The notes: generated from the letters alone by a model not told the origin. Positions 10,001-20,097 are shown, counted from the stretch's first letter. The stretch: 64,000 nucleotides of DNA from an uncultured Clostridia bacterium (GCA_934274515.1 CAKQTC010000006.1:75500-139499), one strand, 5' to 3'. Program-made: numbers and translations.

Positions 10001-13000
10001 TCGTATGCGTCAGGGACGTGGGAAAAGAATACTTTGTTTACAATATGTCGAACGACGGGATAGCGGGGTATTATATGATAGACCCGGACAGTATCGATAA
10101 AGAATCCGATACATATCTATCCCCGAAAGCGGGCAAAGTCGCGGTAAGAATTAAGTTTATCCCCGTTAAAGGAACGGTAAGCGGACATACGGCGATTTAT
10201 GCGGACGAAGCGTTCGACGCGAACGGGAACTTCGTTCAGGACCCCAACTATTCCACGGTAACGCAAAGATACGAAATCACCGTAACGCACGACGACAGAA
10301 TAGAGTTTACGCTTGACCCAAATCAAGGAGAAGACAGTTCTATCGAAATGACGACGATGACTATGAACAACGGCGACAAGGAAACGATAAGTTACGTCAA
10401 CTACGTCTACGACGGTACGGGCAGATCGTTTAAGTATACCCTTACAAGCACGTACGAATTTGAAGAAACGGGAGAATTGTTAAACCTTATCGACTACGCA
10501 AAAATAAGGTACGCGCCGGCAAGTTCGCTTACGCTTAACGAAACGCAAATATCCGCGCTTAAATTCAGCGAAACTCGCCCGATAAACTCCGGAATATACG
10601 CCGTAAAGATTTTCCTTGACGAAAAAAACTGTAATTACAGTAAGAATATCTATACTTATATAAAAATCGATAAGATAAAACTCACGGTGGATATAGAAAA
10701 TACCGTGTGCGATTATCAACGCGACAAAACTCCGAACATTACGCTTAAACTCGCGAAAGACGGAGTGACCGACTATACTTATTACGTCAACAAGTTCGTG
10801 TACGAGTATTTCTTCTATTCGGCAGACAAAACCGCGACGGAACTTATGGACGAAAGCAATAAAGTTACCGGAGAAGACGGAAACGGCGGTTATTTGAGAC
10901 CGTTTACCGGAAACCCCGTCCCGGCAGGGAAATATTACGTTCGCGTGACGATAGACGAAGAAAACTACGAAGGCGTCGGACACGGACAAAAATATTCCGT
11001 AAAGAAAGTAGACGACGCAAACGCGAGTATGAACACCGCTTGGCCGGAAATCGCGCCGAGCCAGTTTAACCCCGTGTATAACCTTTCATACGGGCAACCG
11101 CTCAAAGAAATCGGATTAAGCAAAATATCGACGACGTTTACATATCCGTATTTGAAATATAAATCCGCGTCGAACGTAAGCACGGTGGAAACTTTCGTTC
11201 CCGGAAAAGTATTCGCTGTTAGAGAAAAATACGACAAATGGCTCGAAACAAGACCGGATACCGAGGAAAACAGGATTGCGTACGCAAAAGAAATGTCGTT
11301 GTACGAACCCGAGTATAGCGAAAATCAATACGCGTATTACCTTTGCTTTTTCGCGTGCAGCACGGACGGAGAAACCGTAACCATCGACGAGAACTTCGAC
11401 TTCTTGTATAAAGCGGTGTCGATAAGCGTCGGACAAGCGGAAATAGACTGGTCGCAAGTGCGGGTAGGCGACGTTACTTACGGCGATAAAGTAATAGAAA
11501 ACGAAGATATAACCGCAACGAAGAGTTTAGGTATATTGTATTCGTATAACGGCGTCGCTCCCGAAAACGGCACGCATTACGCGATTAACGGCAAATACGT
11601 ATATAGATACGTCGAGCCGTCGTTCTATACTTTCGGGCTTACGAGCAATAAACCGAACGTGAGCGCGGCGGGAATAGTCAATATAGAACTCGCTGCGAAT
11701 TTTGAAGAACGCAACGGATATAAATCCGTGTACGTCGGCGGTTGCGAACTTAACGTGCAAAAAAAACAACTCGCCGTAACGTTCGACTACGACAGCGAAC
11801 AAACCGAATTCTTCGTTGCGTATAACAACTGGTCGGACGACGACTTCTATGCGCGTATTACGCATACGGGTTTTGTGGACGATAAGACTTCGGACAAAAC
11901 AAAAGGCGTGTTTACGTTTACAAAAGACGGGCAAACGGTAGAAGGCGCGCTCTCGGCAGGAAAATATATCGCCTTATACGCGGTTAACGACCTTAATTAT
12001 TGCGGCGAAATCACGTTTAATCTTAGCGTTTCGGCAGCAAAACTGTCGGTGAACGAACTACCTGCGATTGCCGATGGAAACAAAAACATCGTGTATAACG
12101 CCGCGGTAGCGACTTCGGTGGGCTTCCTTAGCGGAAGTTTTGAAGCGGAAGGCGGCGAAATATTGAAATACGTTGACGGCAGAGTAACGCTCGGTTCGAA
12201 AATAGGAATATACAAAGAAAATAAGTTAATACAAACGGAGATAGGAAACAATACCGTATTCCCGAATGCGGGGGTAAAAATCAGAGTGTATTTTGATTAC
12301 GTCCCGTTCGACAGCGTAAACTACTCGAAATTCGAAGGAACGGACGAAAACGGCGGTTATCTCGAAACGACGATAGGCAAAGCCGATATTAGCGAAAAGA
12401 TGTCGCTCGGCACGAAACAAAGCGAGTATATCTATAAAGATATAATATGTACGGACGAAACGTTAAAGAACAAAGTCGCAAAATACTCCGTTGCCGCCGG
12501 CTACGACAAACTTGCGTGGAGTTTAAGCATAAGAAACTCTCTCGGACTGCAACCGCCTTACGGAGCAACGAGTTATCTCAATGCAGGGACGTATACCCTT
12601 TTTGCCTCGATAAACGACGACAATTATATGGGAGAAACTTCCTGTACGTTTACGGTAGAGAAGAAATCCGCGTTTATAGAAATAGTTAAAGCGAGCGACG
12701 CGAGCAAGTTCGTTAAACTCGAAACCAACGATTCGGGCGTAGTGGGACTTAAAAAACCGTTCAGGGGAAGTTCGCAAACCTTGGAATATATTATTTACGA
12801 AGGGAAAACGGTAAATTCGGACGGAACGACGAGTTACGACCGAATAGACGAGGCAGTGACGATAAAGTATAAACAAAGCGGCTCGTATCTCGGCTATTCG
12901 CCGAGCGCGATAGGCTATTACGATGCGGAAATGATGCTGTCCGAAAACAGCAACTATTGCCTTGCGATTTACGAAAGCGGAGAAAAACAAGCCAAAATCG

Positions 13001-16000
13001 ACGCGTTTTTGAAGATAGCGGTTGACCTTACGTCAATAGAAATAGTCAATATAGAACAAGTTTATTCCGTGCAGAAGACGGTTTTCGCGTATATGGGCGA
13101 CAACGAGGCTGTTTGTACGCTAAGTTACGAACAAAACGGGAAGCCCTGTCAGGGAATGCCGGTCGCGGCGGGAACTTACGAAATATACCTTAACTTCGCC
13201 GCTTACGAGAACAACGGCTACGAAGATAAAATCAATGCGCTCGAAATTACCGACGCAAACGGCGTTTCGCGCGGATATAAACTGTTTATAGACAAATATA
13301 AAACCACGATAGTCGCTCCTTCGAGCGTGGTTACGACGTATACCGGGACGGAGGGCGAAAGAATCACCGCAAACACGACTTCGCCGTACGGACTAGGACT
13401 TAAATATAAATACAGAAAAAACGAGAGTTCGGACGAATTCGTATACGCGCCGCTTGCCGCGCTAGGGAAACTAGACGCAGGAACGTACGAAGTAGTAATC
13501 GAAATATCCGATAACAACTATAAAGGCGAGCATACGCTTACGTATACGGTAAACAAAGCGAAACTGACGCAAAAATCCGCGCCTTCGTTTGCGCCGTACG
13601 AATATAACTCGCCCGTTGCGCCCGTTTATATCGACGGAACGGGAGCGTATACCTACGACGGGAAAGAAAGAACGGGTACGTTCGCGATAGACGTCGGACT
13701 TATCAATACGTTAGCGGTAGGCGAACACACGGTTTCGTACTCGTTTACGCCCGACAGCGGAAACTTCCTTGCCGCAAGCGGAACGGTAAAACTCGCCGTA
13801 GCAAAGAGAACGCTTGACGAAACGTTTATAAAACTTGAAAACGACGCACTCGAAAACGGCGATTTCGCAACGGAATATAACGGCGCGATGCAACCGCTCA
13901 AAGCGAAATTCGACGCGTCGAAAATTTACGGGTATCCGAAACAAAACGGCGATTTTGCAATCAATTTAAGATATTCGATTGACGGCGTGGCGCAAACGCC
14001 CCTGTCGATAGGCACGTACACGGTTACCGCGGAAGTAAGCGGAAAGAACTATACGGGGACGAGAGCGTGGCAGTATAAATACGTCATCACGCAGGGTACG
14101 CCGATAATAACGGTGAAACCCGTTGCTACGGGAACGTTCAAAATAGGCGACAGCATAGATACGTCGCGCCTTACCGGAGGGAAAGCCGCGATAAATTCCT
14201 TGGAAGCGAGCGAAGTGTACGGTAGGTTTGAAATAGACGGGACAAGCGTTATTCTCACGGAAGCCAACGCAAACAAAGTCAAAGTTACGTTTATCCCGAC
14301 CGACGAGGGCAACTTCGGGCGAGTGACGTTTGAAATAGACGTGGAAGCAATCGGGAAAGACGCGTTCTCGACGGACGGAACCGTTTTGGAGTCGGGTGCG
14401 ACCGTGAACGGAACGAACTTCACGAATAAAATTCTGTATCCGCAGTTTATCGCGGTAAACGGAGCGGTCGGTACTCCCGGTGCGTCGCAACACGACGGCA
14501 ACTGCGGAGCGAAAATAGTGATTATAGGACGGGAAAACGCGTCGTACGGAGTTAAACTCGGAGAGTACGGATTGCAATTCGTCGCAGCAAACCCCGATTG
14601 CGAAAAATGTAAAGCCGCCGCCGAGTTCTTGACCGAATACGGAATATTGTCTTTCGTTAAAGATAAGACGTACGTTCCGTCGGTCGGAGAACAACTCGAA
14701 GTTTCGTATAAATTGAGAACCGAGCAGGTGCTAGACGCCCGACAGTATAACAATATGCGCGGATTTATATCCGGCAAAGATCTTCTGCAAAGAAAATCGC
14801 TGACCGCAAGCGAATTTACGTTTACGATTTATCGTTTCGACAACGACGAAAACAGCGACTTCATTCTTTCGATTTATAACCGCTCGGGTGAATTCGTCGG
14901 GTCGGTCGAAAGAGAAAACGAAAAGTTTGCTTACGACGGAATTTTCTCTTCCGAAATAATAGAAAAAATACTTAATGTCGAGTTTAACGGCAATACCGCC
15001 GTCGCGTCGATGAATACGCAAAACTACACTCTCGTAAACGTGACCGCAACCGTGCTGGATTATATCAAAATTGCTCCGCTCGACGTCATCGCGGAAAACA
15101 CGACAAAGCCTTATGACGGCAAACCCATATCGATAGACGATATACAGGTTACCGTTAAAAATACCGCCGTACCCGTCCCGACAAGCGCGATTACACTCAG
15201 AATTTTCGACGAAAACGGTGCGGTAAGCGCAGGAACGGAACGCGGAAAGTATACCGTCGCGATTATGATTAACGATAAGGCGAACAAGTATTACGGGACA
15301 CGGTATATCGAGTTTACGGTGACCAAAAGCGACGTAAGCGAACGACTCTACCTTGCGAAGGAAAGCGAAGAAATAAACGGCGAAACGGTGTATTACGACG
15401 TATACAATTCCGGGTCGCACACGTTGATTGTTCCGTGGCTTAACGGCGACGCGGTGGCAAGCGGCGAGTATAAGGCGGAGATACGAAAAAAAGGCACGTC
15501 TACGTATGGCGCGATTAACGAACTTTCGGCAGGCGAATACGAAGTAAAGATTACCGTTTTCGGACAGTCTTATAAAGGAGAAAGGACGTTTAATTACGTC
15601 GTGAAACCGCAACAAATAAGAATGATACTCGCTTCGACGTCTTACGTAGTGGATTACGGCAGCAGCGAATGGAGTTCGTTTGCCATATCTCCGTCGTTCA
15701 AAACGGAAAACGGCGAAGAGTTCTCGTTTGAAGACAGAGGCGGCTACACCGTGTACTACCGCGCGTCCGATTATCCGCAACAAACGAAAAAACCCGTAAA
15801 CGCAGGCGAGTACGTAATAAGCGTGGAAGCAAACAACAATAACTACTCGATTGCGAACAACACTGTTATCTATACGATAAAAAAGAGAGCGACCACGATA
15901 GAAGTTACTCCTACGACGATAGCGATAGACAAAGACAATAGCAATATTGTCTACGGGCAGAAGACGAGCGAAGTAAGGCTTGACGTCACGAGCGCCGTGG

Positions 16001-18273
16001 TGCGCGACGCGTCGGGCAACGTGATAAAAGGTAAGTACGCCGTCAACGAAAAAGACGCGTCGATAGTTTACGGAGCAGGGGAAAGAACGGTATTGTTTAC
16101 GTTTACGCCCGACGACAGGAACTACGAAATCTGCTCGTTTGAAACGAAGATAAAAATCGCACCCAAAACCGTGAGAATAGAATTTACCGTACTTACGACG
16201 TATTATACGGGGACGAGCGCGAGAAACGCCCTTAAATACAAGGATATAGACAACGAAATAGAACTTTATTTCGAGTTTATAAACTCGTCCGGTCAGATTA
16301 CGGAACCCGTCGCGGCAGGCGTGTATACGTTGAAAGCGTCGGTTGCCGGAAGTAATTACAGAGTGGAACTAACCACCTCGGAAGGCGGCAGGAGTCCCGT
16401 GTTTACGGTAAACAAAGCGAGAACGGACGAAACGCGTTCGATAGACCCGACCGCTACGAGCGTCGGAGTAGGCGAAAGTCTTGCCAAATCCGCGCTTACG
16501 GGCGGAAGCGTGTACTATATCGGGTTTGCCGACCCGATAAAGGGTACGTTCAGGTTCATCGAAAGCGGAAAAGCGTTTGCAAACGCAGGCACGCAAACCG
16601 TAGCGTACACGTTTACCCCTGACGACGCGAGTAACTTTGCCGAAAAGCGCGGCACGACGGAAATAGTAATAGGAAGAGGACAAGCGACGATAACCGTCGA
16701 AGAAACGTTCGTCGAATACGGCGTCGCAGCCGACTTTACGAAGATAAAGTTTACCACGGCTCCGGCAAACCTCGAATCAGACGCGGTAATAGACTTTACT
16801 TGCGACGGAATAACGTACCGCAAAGGCGATATTATTCCTGCCGGGACGTACTACTTTACCTGTTATATCGACGGCAAAGACTTTATTTCCGAAAAAACGC
16901 TGTTTAAGTACGTCGTGGAAAAGAAAGATATAGACATCGATTTTATAAACGGCAACGAAATAGTGACCGCTTATACCACCACCTACGGCGAAAAAGCGCC
17001 CGTTGACGTAAAAATGTACGACGCAAACACCGAGGGGAAGAGAACGTATCTCATTAAAGACGAAAAAACAATGAAACTCAACGTAGAGTACAGATACGTT
17101 TCGCGTGCGGGAACGGCGGATTACGACGGGTTTACCGCGCCTAAGGCAATAGGAACGTACGACCTTATCGTTACACTAAGACACGACGATTACACGGCGA
17201 CAAAGACTGTGTTTTATAGAGTGGATAAAGGCAAGGTGACGAGTATAGACTTCGACGTAGATACGTTATTGTACCAAGTGTACGGCAAAGGTTCGGTAGT
17301 TTCTCCGATAATAACGACCAAACCGGCGAACGTAAGTTATTACGTGATTTACGAAGGTTACGGTACGACGATGCCGTCGCTTGTCGGGTCGTATAATATG
17401 ACGGTGTACGTAGACGATACGAATTACTCGTCGATGCAAAAGAGCGCGGTGTTCAAGATTAATCCGAGACCGCTGGAAGTAAGCGAAATTACCGTAAAGG
17501 ACAAAGCGTTTGACGGAGTATCCACGCTCGAAATAAGCGCGTCGCTTACGGGAGTGCAGTACGAGGACGAAGTAAAACTTAACATCAAGGCGCGCACCTC
17601 GGGCGCGGACGTAAGCGTGGGCGAGCATTACGTGGAAATCACGGACTGTTATTTGACCGGACTTCACGCGTCCAACTACACGCTTAAATATCCGACGTAC
17701 GACGGCAAAGTGAAGATTTACGAAAACACCGTTAAGGATAAAAACAGTTCTTCTTATATGATAGGACCGAACGGTATTCCCGACGGAACGTCGATATTGT
17801 TTACCACGATAAACACGAACAAGAACAAGACGAACGTTTGGTCGAAAATGATCGGCGTGGAAAGCAAAATAGTCGCGTTTAAGATAACGGTAAACAATTC
17901 GTCGATTATTAACGATAAACAATACAAAATCTGCGTAGAAATTCCCGAAGAGTACAGAAATAAAGAGTTTAATAAGGAATTTACCGTACAATTCGACGGA
18001 GAACTCAAAGACAGAAATCTTTCGCCCGTACGCGAAGGGAACTATATCACTTTCTATGCGTCCACTTCGAGCGGTCAAATAGTGTTTGAAACCGCCGAGT
18101 TCAAGTACGGCTACGTGGTAACGGCCGCAATACTTGTAATAATACTCATCGCGCTTATAGTGATGATGATACTTAACCCGTTGCAACATAGAAGACAGGT
18201 TACCGACCCGAGCGTTGCGAAAAACGCTGTTAAGAGAATAAAACGAGAAAGTAAGAACAACAGACGGAGATGA
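7003..18273 (+). CDS. Giant MBG-repeat cell-surface protein with C-terminal membrane anchor
   Basis: Exported protein of 3,756 residues. Signal peptide at 1-~41 (basic start, hydrophobic core IAIAITIVLALICVSVAAL, likely cut after AKA). Residues ~45-860 are a unique beta-rich head. From about 867 to 3580 there are many tandem MBG/bacterial-Ig-like units, recognisable by a Y-N/D-G opening, an (N/P)AGTY turn and a final strand before the next unit; I count at least 15 AGxY-type turns. The last unit (~3487-3580, DKAFDGVSTLEI) resembles a YDG domain. A membrane helix follows at ~3703-3726 and a 30-residue Arg/Lys-rich cytosolic tail. No LPXTG. I prefer ATG 7003 over an upstream TTG because GGAGG lies 8 bp before it. 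Role (adhesin, matrix or stalk) is inferred only. It overlaps the next gene by 4 bp. Confidence 0.88.
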   Translation: MNGKTALKVKIAIAITIVLALICVSVAALSCSMNFEEAKAETIFNANPSVSLADGSAKLVEINRNQTYTNSDSNSGLFGSTLKPDVDKTYHSFTSGDFSTTSANANNPFIDTISMTMKGASSKTGSMLRYNCFEPSTTVNECAIYVSKPSDDAQMSFTFGLSEELRMALKDKMLKVSVVPYVVTARNAVIGQLAGKDLSMNEEAQILAYFYTGGDTEPDPVSGLTTSMRPLFSSSTAKSLPVEDEVVMGHGGQIASGSYGDNAFIQVTLKGFVQNGRDFVLAMREVGIRVSVTFSTDLSVATDGGAPSNNPADLNRVTTCVVSGDDRYPTAPATYAKPGDLLDINLVLKTSKGTMTIDTANYSSSQPTFDSCKDGTMFRKLFLYETDEFLISWNKPTEGSIEGDGEQNKDNKSGQAIKFKVKTGSPSTGMLKLSPVISYRDKSTKELKPIYSSETVSISVFVDSKAPNTPELTESGKFYQKYLDERNAAFYTTVQSNVTADDQKDNQIVRLLLTGSSKDNKPIFTDSAVTNNGGSNTIIYYKTKYVGTDVPQTVAEKNAENFTGPIFKETGENTKIYAMHEDRLVQGGKYYKMSRIDGLVEGDTITGEAYVRNNIGQYERTTDLTAVSGKSYYRCVPYDYETKGEYAGVYARVTGADDDCSYGDIYFNMAIGANGTSTEITKSGVWSIEFVAYDYCGKSTMCTLKYFVKVDITDYEFTIKYVLGGEADDDNIGQTALAAVKVFYATVDDDAKTSSFIEAESNETGEAFTIRLRRANRVYLRVRFTDANTYKSYKLTNFSVGNTSYSTTDFAFDNNRQTHLAYEQYRITSDGVTKQADYTFSVDKSYCYNELLRLMRFSFKTIVQLNVADINQEYNGIPREIKVSVPELQNMGLTAKTRTIYYVDEGMTQRVEEGENLSNIPSNAGTYFYRTQIVDNMKYYGEKTGTLSITPKQPKIDVMEMRIAYGAKSEDGKKTGLAILDFDPDERDEKGRQTPGTGIVVCVRDVGKEYFVYNMSNDGIAGYYMIDPDSIDKESDTYLSPKAGKVAVRIKFIPVKGTVSGHTAIYADEAFDANGNFVQDPNYSTVTQRYEITVTHDDRIEFTLDPNQGEDSSIEMTTMTMNNGDKETISYVNYVYDGTGRSFKYTLTSTYEFEETGELLNLIDYAKIRYAPASSLTLNETQISALKFSETRPINSGIYAVKIFLDEKNCNYSKNIYTYIKIDKIKLTVDIENTVCDYQRDKTPNITLKLAKDGVTDYTYYVNKFVYEYFFYSADKTATELMDESNKVTGEDGNGGYLRPFTGNPVPAGKYYVRVTIDEENYEGVGHGQKYSVKKVDDANASMNTAWPEIAPSQFNPVYNLSYGQPLKEIGLSKISTTFTYPYLKYKSASNVSTVETFVPGKVFAVREKYDKWLETRPDTEENRIAYAKEMSLYEPEYSENQYAYYLCFFACSTDGETVTIDENFDFLYKAVSISVGQAEIDWSQVRVGDVTYGDKVIENEDITATKSLGILYSYNGVAPENGTHYAINGKYVYRYVEPSFYTFGLTSNKPNVSAAGIVNIELAANFEERNGYKSVYVGGCELNVQKKQLAVTFDYDSEQTEFFVAYNNWSDDDFYARITHTGFVDDKTSDKTKGVFTFTKDGQTVEGALSAGKYIALYAVNDLNYCGEITFNLSVSAAKLSVNELPAIADGNKNIVYNAAVATSVGFLSGSFEAEGGEILKYVDGRVTLGSKIGIYKENKLIQTEIGNNTVFPNAGVKIRVYFDYVPFDSVNYSKFEGTDENGGYLETTIGKADISEKMSLGTKQSEYIYKDIICTDETLKNKVAKYSVAAGYDKLAWSLSIRNSLGLQPPYGATSYLNAGTYTLFASINDDNYMGETSCTFTVEKKSAFIEIVKASDASKFVKLETNDSGVVGLKKPFRGSSQTLEYIIYEGKTVNSDGTTSYDRIDEAVTIKYKQSGSYLGYSPSAIGYYDAEMMLSENSNYCLAIYESGEKQAKIDAFLKIAVDLTSIEIVNIEQVYSVQKTVFAYMGDNEAVCTLSYEQNGKPCQGMPVAAGTYEIYLNFAAYENNGYEDKINALEITDANGVSRGYKLFIDKYKTTIVAPSSVVTTYTGTEGERITANTTSPYGLGLKYKYRKNESSDEFVYAPLAALGKLDAGTYEVVIEISDNNYKGEHTLTYTVNKAKLTQKSAPSFAPYEYNSPVAPVYIDGTGAYTYDGKERTGTFAIDVGLINTLAVGEHTVSYSFTPDSGNFLAASGTVKLAVAKRTLDETFIKLENDALENGDFATEYNGAMQPLKAKFDASKIYGYPKQNGDFAINLRYSIDGVAQTPLSIGTYTVTAEVSGKNYTGTRAWQYKYVITQGTPIITVKPVATGTFKIGDSIDTSRLTGGKAAINSLEASEVYGRFEIDGTSVILTEANANKVKVTFIPTDEGNFGRVTFEIDVEAIGKDAFSTDGTVLESGATVNGTNFTNKILYPQFIAVNGAVGTPGASQHDGNCGAKIVIIGRENASYGVKLGEYGLQFVAANPDCEKCKAAAEFLTEYGILSFVKDKTYVPSVGEQLEVSYKLRTEQVLDARQYNNMRGFISGKDLLQRKSLTASEFTFTIYRFDNDENSDFILSIYNRSGEFVGSVERENEKFAYDGIFSSEIIEKILNVEFNGNTAVASMNTQNYTLVNVTATVLDYIKIAPLDVIAENTTKPYDGKPISIDDIQVTVKNTAVPVPTSAITLRIFDENGAVSAGTERGKYTVAIMINDKANKYYGTRYIEFTVTKSDVSERLYLAKESEEINGETVYYDVYNSGSHTLIVPWLNGDAVASGEYKAEIRKKGTSTYGAINELSAGEYEVKITVFGQSYKGERTFNYVVKPQQIRMILASTSYVVDYGSSEWSSFAISPSFKTENGEEFSFEDRGGYTVYYRASDYPQQTKKPVNAGEYVISVEANNNNYSIANNTVIYTIKKRATTIEVTPTTIAIDKDNSNIVYGQKTSEVRLDVTSAVVRDASGNVIKGKYAVNEKDASIVYGAGERTVLFTFTPDDRNYEICSFETKIKIAPKTVRIEFTVLTTYYTGTSARNALKYKDIDNEIELYFEFINSSGQITEPVAAGVYTLKASVAGSNYRVELTTSEGGRSPVFTVNKARTDETRSIDPTATSVGVGESLAKSALTGGSVYYIGFADPIKGTFRFIESGKAFANAGTQTVAYTFTPDDASNFAEKRGTTEIVIGRGQATITVEETFVEYGVAADFTKIKFTTAPANLESDAVIDFTCDGITYRKGDIIPAGTYYFTCYIDGKDFISEKTLFKYVVEKKDIDIDFINGNEIVTAYTTTYGEKAPVDVKMYDANTEGKRTYLIKDEKTMKLNVEYRYVSRAGTADYDGFTAPKAIGTYDLIVTLRHDDYTATKTVFYRVDKGKVTSIDFDVDTLLYQVYGKGSVVSPIITTKPANVSYYVIYEGYGTTMPSLVGSYNMTVYVDDTNYSSMQKSAVFKINPRPLEVSEITVKDKAFDGVSTLEISASLTGVQYEDEVKLNIKARTSGADVSVGEHYVEITDCYLTGLHASNYTLKYPTYDGKVKIYENTVKDKNSSSYMIGPNGIPDGTSILFTTINTNKNKTNVWSKMIGVESKIVAFKITVNNSSIINDKQYKICVEIPEEYRNKEFNKEFTVQFDGELKDRNLSPVREGNYITFYASTSSGQIVFETAEFKYGYVVTAAILVIILIALIVMMILNPLQHRRQVTDPSVAKNAVKRIKRESKNNRRR

Positions 18274-20096
18274 TAAAAACTTTGAAAAACAAGTCAACGG
18301 CAATAAAAACGCTTATTTGCGTCTTATTATTAACAATAGCAACGCTCACCGCGGTTTTTGCGGTCAATCGCACCGAAAACGCGTATGCCGCCGCAAACGA
18401 ACTCGAATTCGAAAAAACCGCAACGGAATATTACAGCGGAAAAGACGGATATACCTTGCGTGTTTTCGTTTCCGATACGCTTTACGAAAACTACGCGCTT
18501 AAAATTACTTATCAACGCGTAAAACTTAATTTTTATAACGACAACGTAACGACCTATAAAGGCGAATGTACGGACAAAACAAAAGACGGCAAACCCGTCT
18601 ACGAAGTTCTAGACGCAAAAGATACGGTCGCGATAAGCAAAAAAGACGAACTTAAAGAGAGCGATAGCGTTAACCCGTCAAGAAAGTATTTCTTCGAGTT
18701 AAAAACGAATGTAAACTGCGCTTATATTTTTTCCGTTATAAGAACCCCGTACAGCGGCTCGGAAAACGATGTAACCTATCAAACTGCTTATGTTCGTAAA
18801 ATCGACGACGCCGCGCCTACGATTTTGTCCACAAACGCGGTACTCGTAGGGTCGGACAAAGTCCGCATAATAGTCAAGTTCGGCGACCATAAAGTTCCTA
18901 TTAAAGACGAAACCGGCAAGACCATCGGGTTCAAAGACCCCGGGTGCGCAAGGAGCGGAGTAACGGAAATAGAAGTTAAAGACGCGACTACGAACACAGT
19001 CGTGGAAAAGAAACAACTCGGCGGTGCCGGAAAAGACGGTATCGTAAGTTACGACTTTATCGGGGAGTTTAATCGCAATTACGATATAAAACTAACCGAC
19101 GGCGTAAAAAACGAGAGAGTAAAGCGCGTAGGATATAAAAACGACGTGTACAACGCCGACGCGGAAACCGTTTATATAAACGCGACGACGGGCGAAGGCA
19201 AAGATCAACTTACCGAATACTCGGTTACCATACAAAACGCCGTAAATTCCGCTTACGAAAATTATTTTACCGTCACGAGAAACGTGAATGCGACAGACGA
19301 AGAGAAAAAAGCCGCGCTTAAAAAGTTTAACGACGCGCTTAAACTGTATACCGACGCGAAAGCAAGGTATGACGGCGGACACAAGATAAACCTGACGATA
19401 AAGCGCGAGGCGGAGGGGACGGCTTTTTCCGAATTCGAAGCAATAGGGTTCGAGAACGCGCTTGCGGCGTTGATGCCGATAGGCGACAACGTGACGGTTA
19501 CGCTTACCGGAACGTATTACTCAAAGCCTAATATGCCGAAAGACACGGACGAAATGCTCGACGCGGTAAAAAGCGACGTTAAAAATCCTACCGAAGCGTA
19601 TCGAATAACGATAAGAACGGTGTCGGAGAGCGAAGGAGAGAAAATGACGAGGCTCACGGGGACGGCGGAAATCGAGTTTAACGCGGGAAGTTATAAAAAA
19701 GCGGTAGCGATACTCGAAAACACTTCGATAAGCACGGGGCGAAAAACGTATGAAAAATGTAATATTACCAGGCGACAGACGGAGAGCGAGGATGACGTAG
19801 TGAGCATAACTGTGCCTAATTCGGCAGGCGTAGTGACGTTGTTGGTAGAAAGAAACGGCGGAAATAAGATGTACTGGTTGTTTTCGCTTGCGGCGTTGCC
19901 GCTCGTAATAGGCGGAGCGATGCTAGCGTATGCGTTCGGCAAAATGAAGAAAATCAAAGAGCAGGCAGCGACGTCGAATAGGGAGGGGCCCCCCCCCCCC
20001 CCCCCCCGATACGGACGACAAGAAAAAAATTGTCCCCGCAAACAAAAAGAAGAAGGGCAAAAAGAAAAAATAAATCCGGATTTATCCGTGATATAA
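18270..20096 (+). CDS. Membrane-anchored surface protein, partner of the giant MBG protein
   Basis: 608 residues as read. Signal peptide (LICVLLLTIATLTAVFAV, cut likely after AYA), a beta-rich extracellular part with Ig-like segments (for example TAYVRKIDDAAPTILSTNA) and a small helical stretch (DEEKKAALKKFNDALKLYTDAKARYD), then one membrane helix at ~534-557 and a basic cytosolic tail. Not recognised as a named family. The ATGA overlap with the giant gene means translational coupling and suggests joint function. The tail frame depends on 19 C at 19989-20007: with 18 C the tail would be DTDDKKK... ending in a Lys run with stop at 20071; with 19 it reads PPPPPPRYGRQEK and runs to 20096. The first looks more natural for a stop-transfer tail. 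The true 3' end is therefore uncertain. Confidence 0.8.
   Translation: MIKTLKNKSTAIKTLICVLLLTIATLTAVFAVNRTENAYAAANELEFEKTATEYYSGKDGYTLRVFVSDTLYENYALKITYQRVKLNFYNDNVTTYKGECTDKTKDGKPVYEVLDAKDTVAISKKDELKESDSVNPSRKYFFELKTNVNCAYIFSVIRTPYSGSENDVTYQTAYVRKIDDAAPTILSTNAVLVGSDKVRIIVKFGDHKVPIKDETGKTIGFKDPGCARSGVTEIEVKDATTNTVVEKKQLGGAGKDGIVSYDFIGEFNRNYDIKLTDGVKNERVKRVGYKNDVYNADAETVYINATTGEGKDQLTEYSVTIQNAVNSAYENYFTVTRNVNATDEEKKAALKKFNDALKLYTDAKARYDGGHKINLTIKREAEGTAFSEFEAIGFENALAALMPIGDNVTVTLTGTYYSKPNMPKDTDEMLDAVKSDVKNPTEAYRITIRTVSESEGEKMTRLTGTAEIEFNAGSYKKAVAILENTSISTGRKTYEKCNITRRQTESEDDVVSITVPNSAGVVTLLVERNGGNKMYWLFSLAALPLVIGGAMLAYAFGKMKKIKEQAATSNREGPPPPPPRYGRQEKNCPRKQKEEGQKEKINPDLSVI
19989..20007 (+). repeat. 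Homopolymer of 19 C, preceded by GGAGGGG
   Basis: Uninterrupted C19 inside the cytosolic tail of the preceding gene. Changing its length by one base switches among three different C-termini, so it is either a phase-variable tract or an assembly length error. Confidence 0.9.
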
Positions 20097-20097
20097 T
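20088..20097 (+). promoter_or_regulatory. Possible extended -10 promoter before the pgsA-like gene
   Basis: TGATATAAT (TG at 20089-20090, TATAAT at 20092-20097). No good -35 lies 17 bp upstream, so it would rely on the extended -10. It falls just after the stop codon expected with an 18-C tract. Confidence 0.4.

Noticed and set aside
7003..18273. CRISPR-like or tandem DNA repeats within the giant gene
   Set aside because: Repeats are visible at protein level only; nucleotide copies are too diverged and there is no spacer structure.
14731..18303. Long minus-strand frames (about 345-350 codons) opposite the giant surface gene
   Set aside because: Shadow frames caused by codon bias of the real gene; composition is Arg/Tyr/Val/Phe-rich and no promoter or ribosome site supports them.
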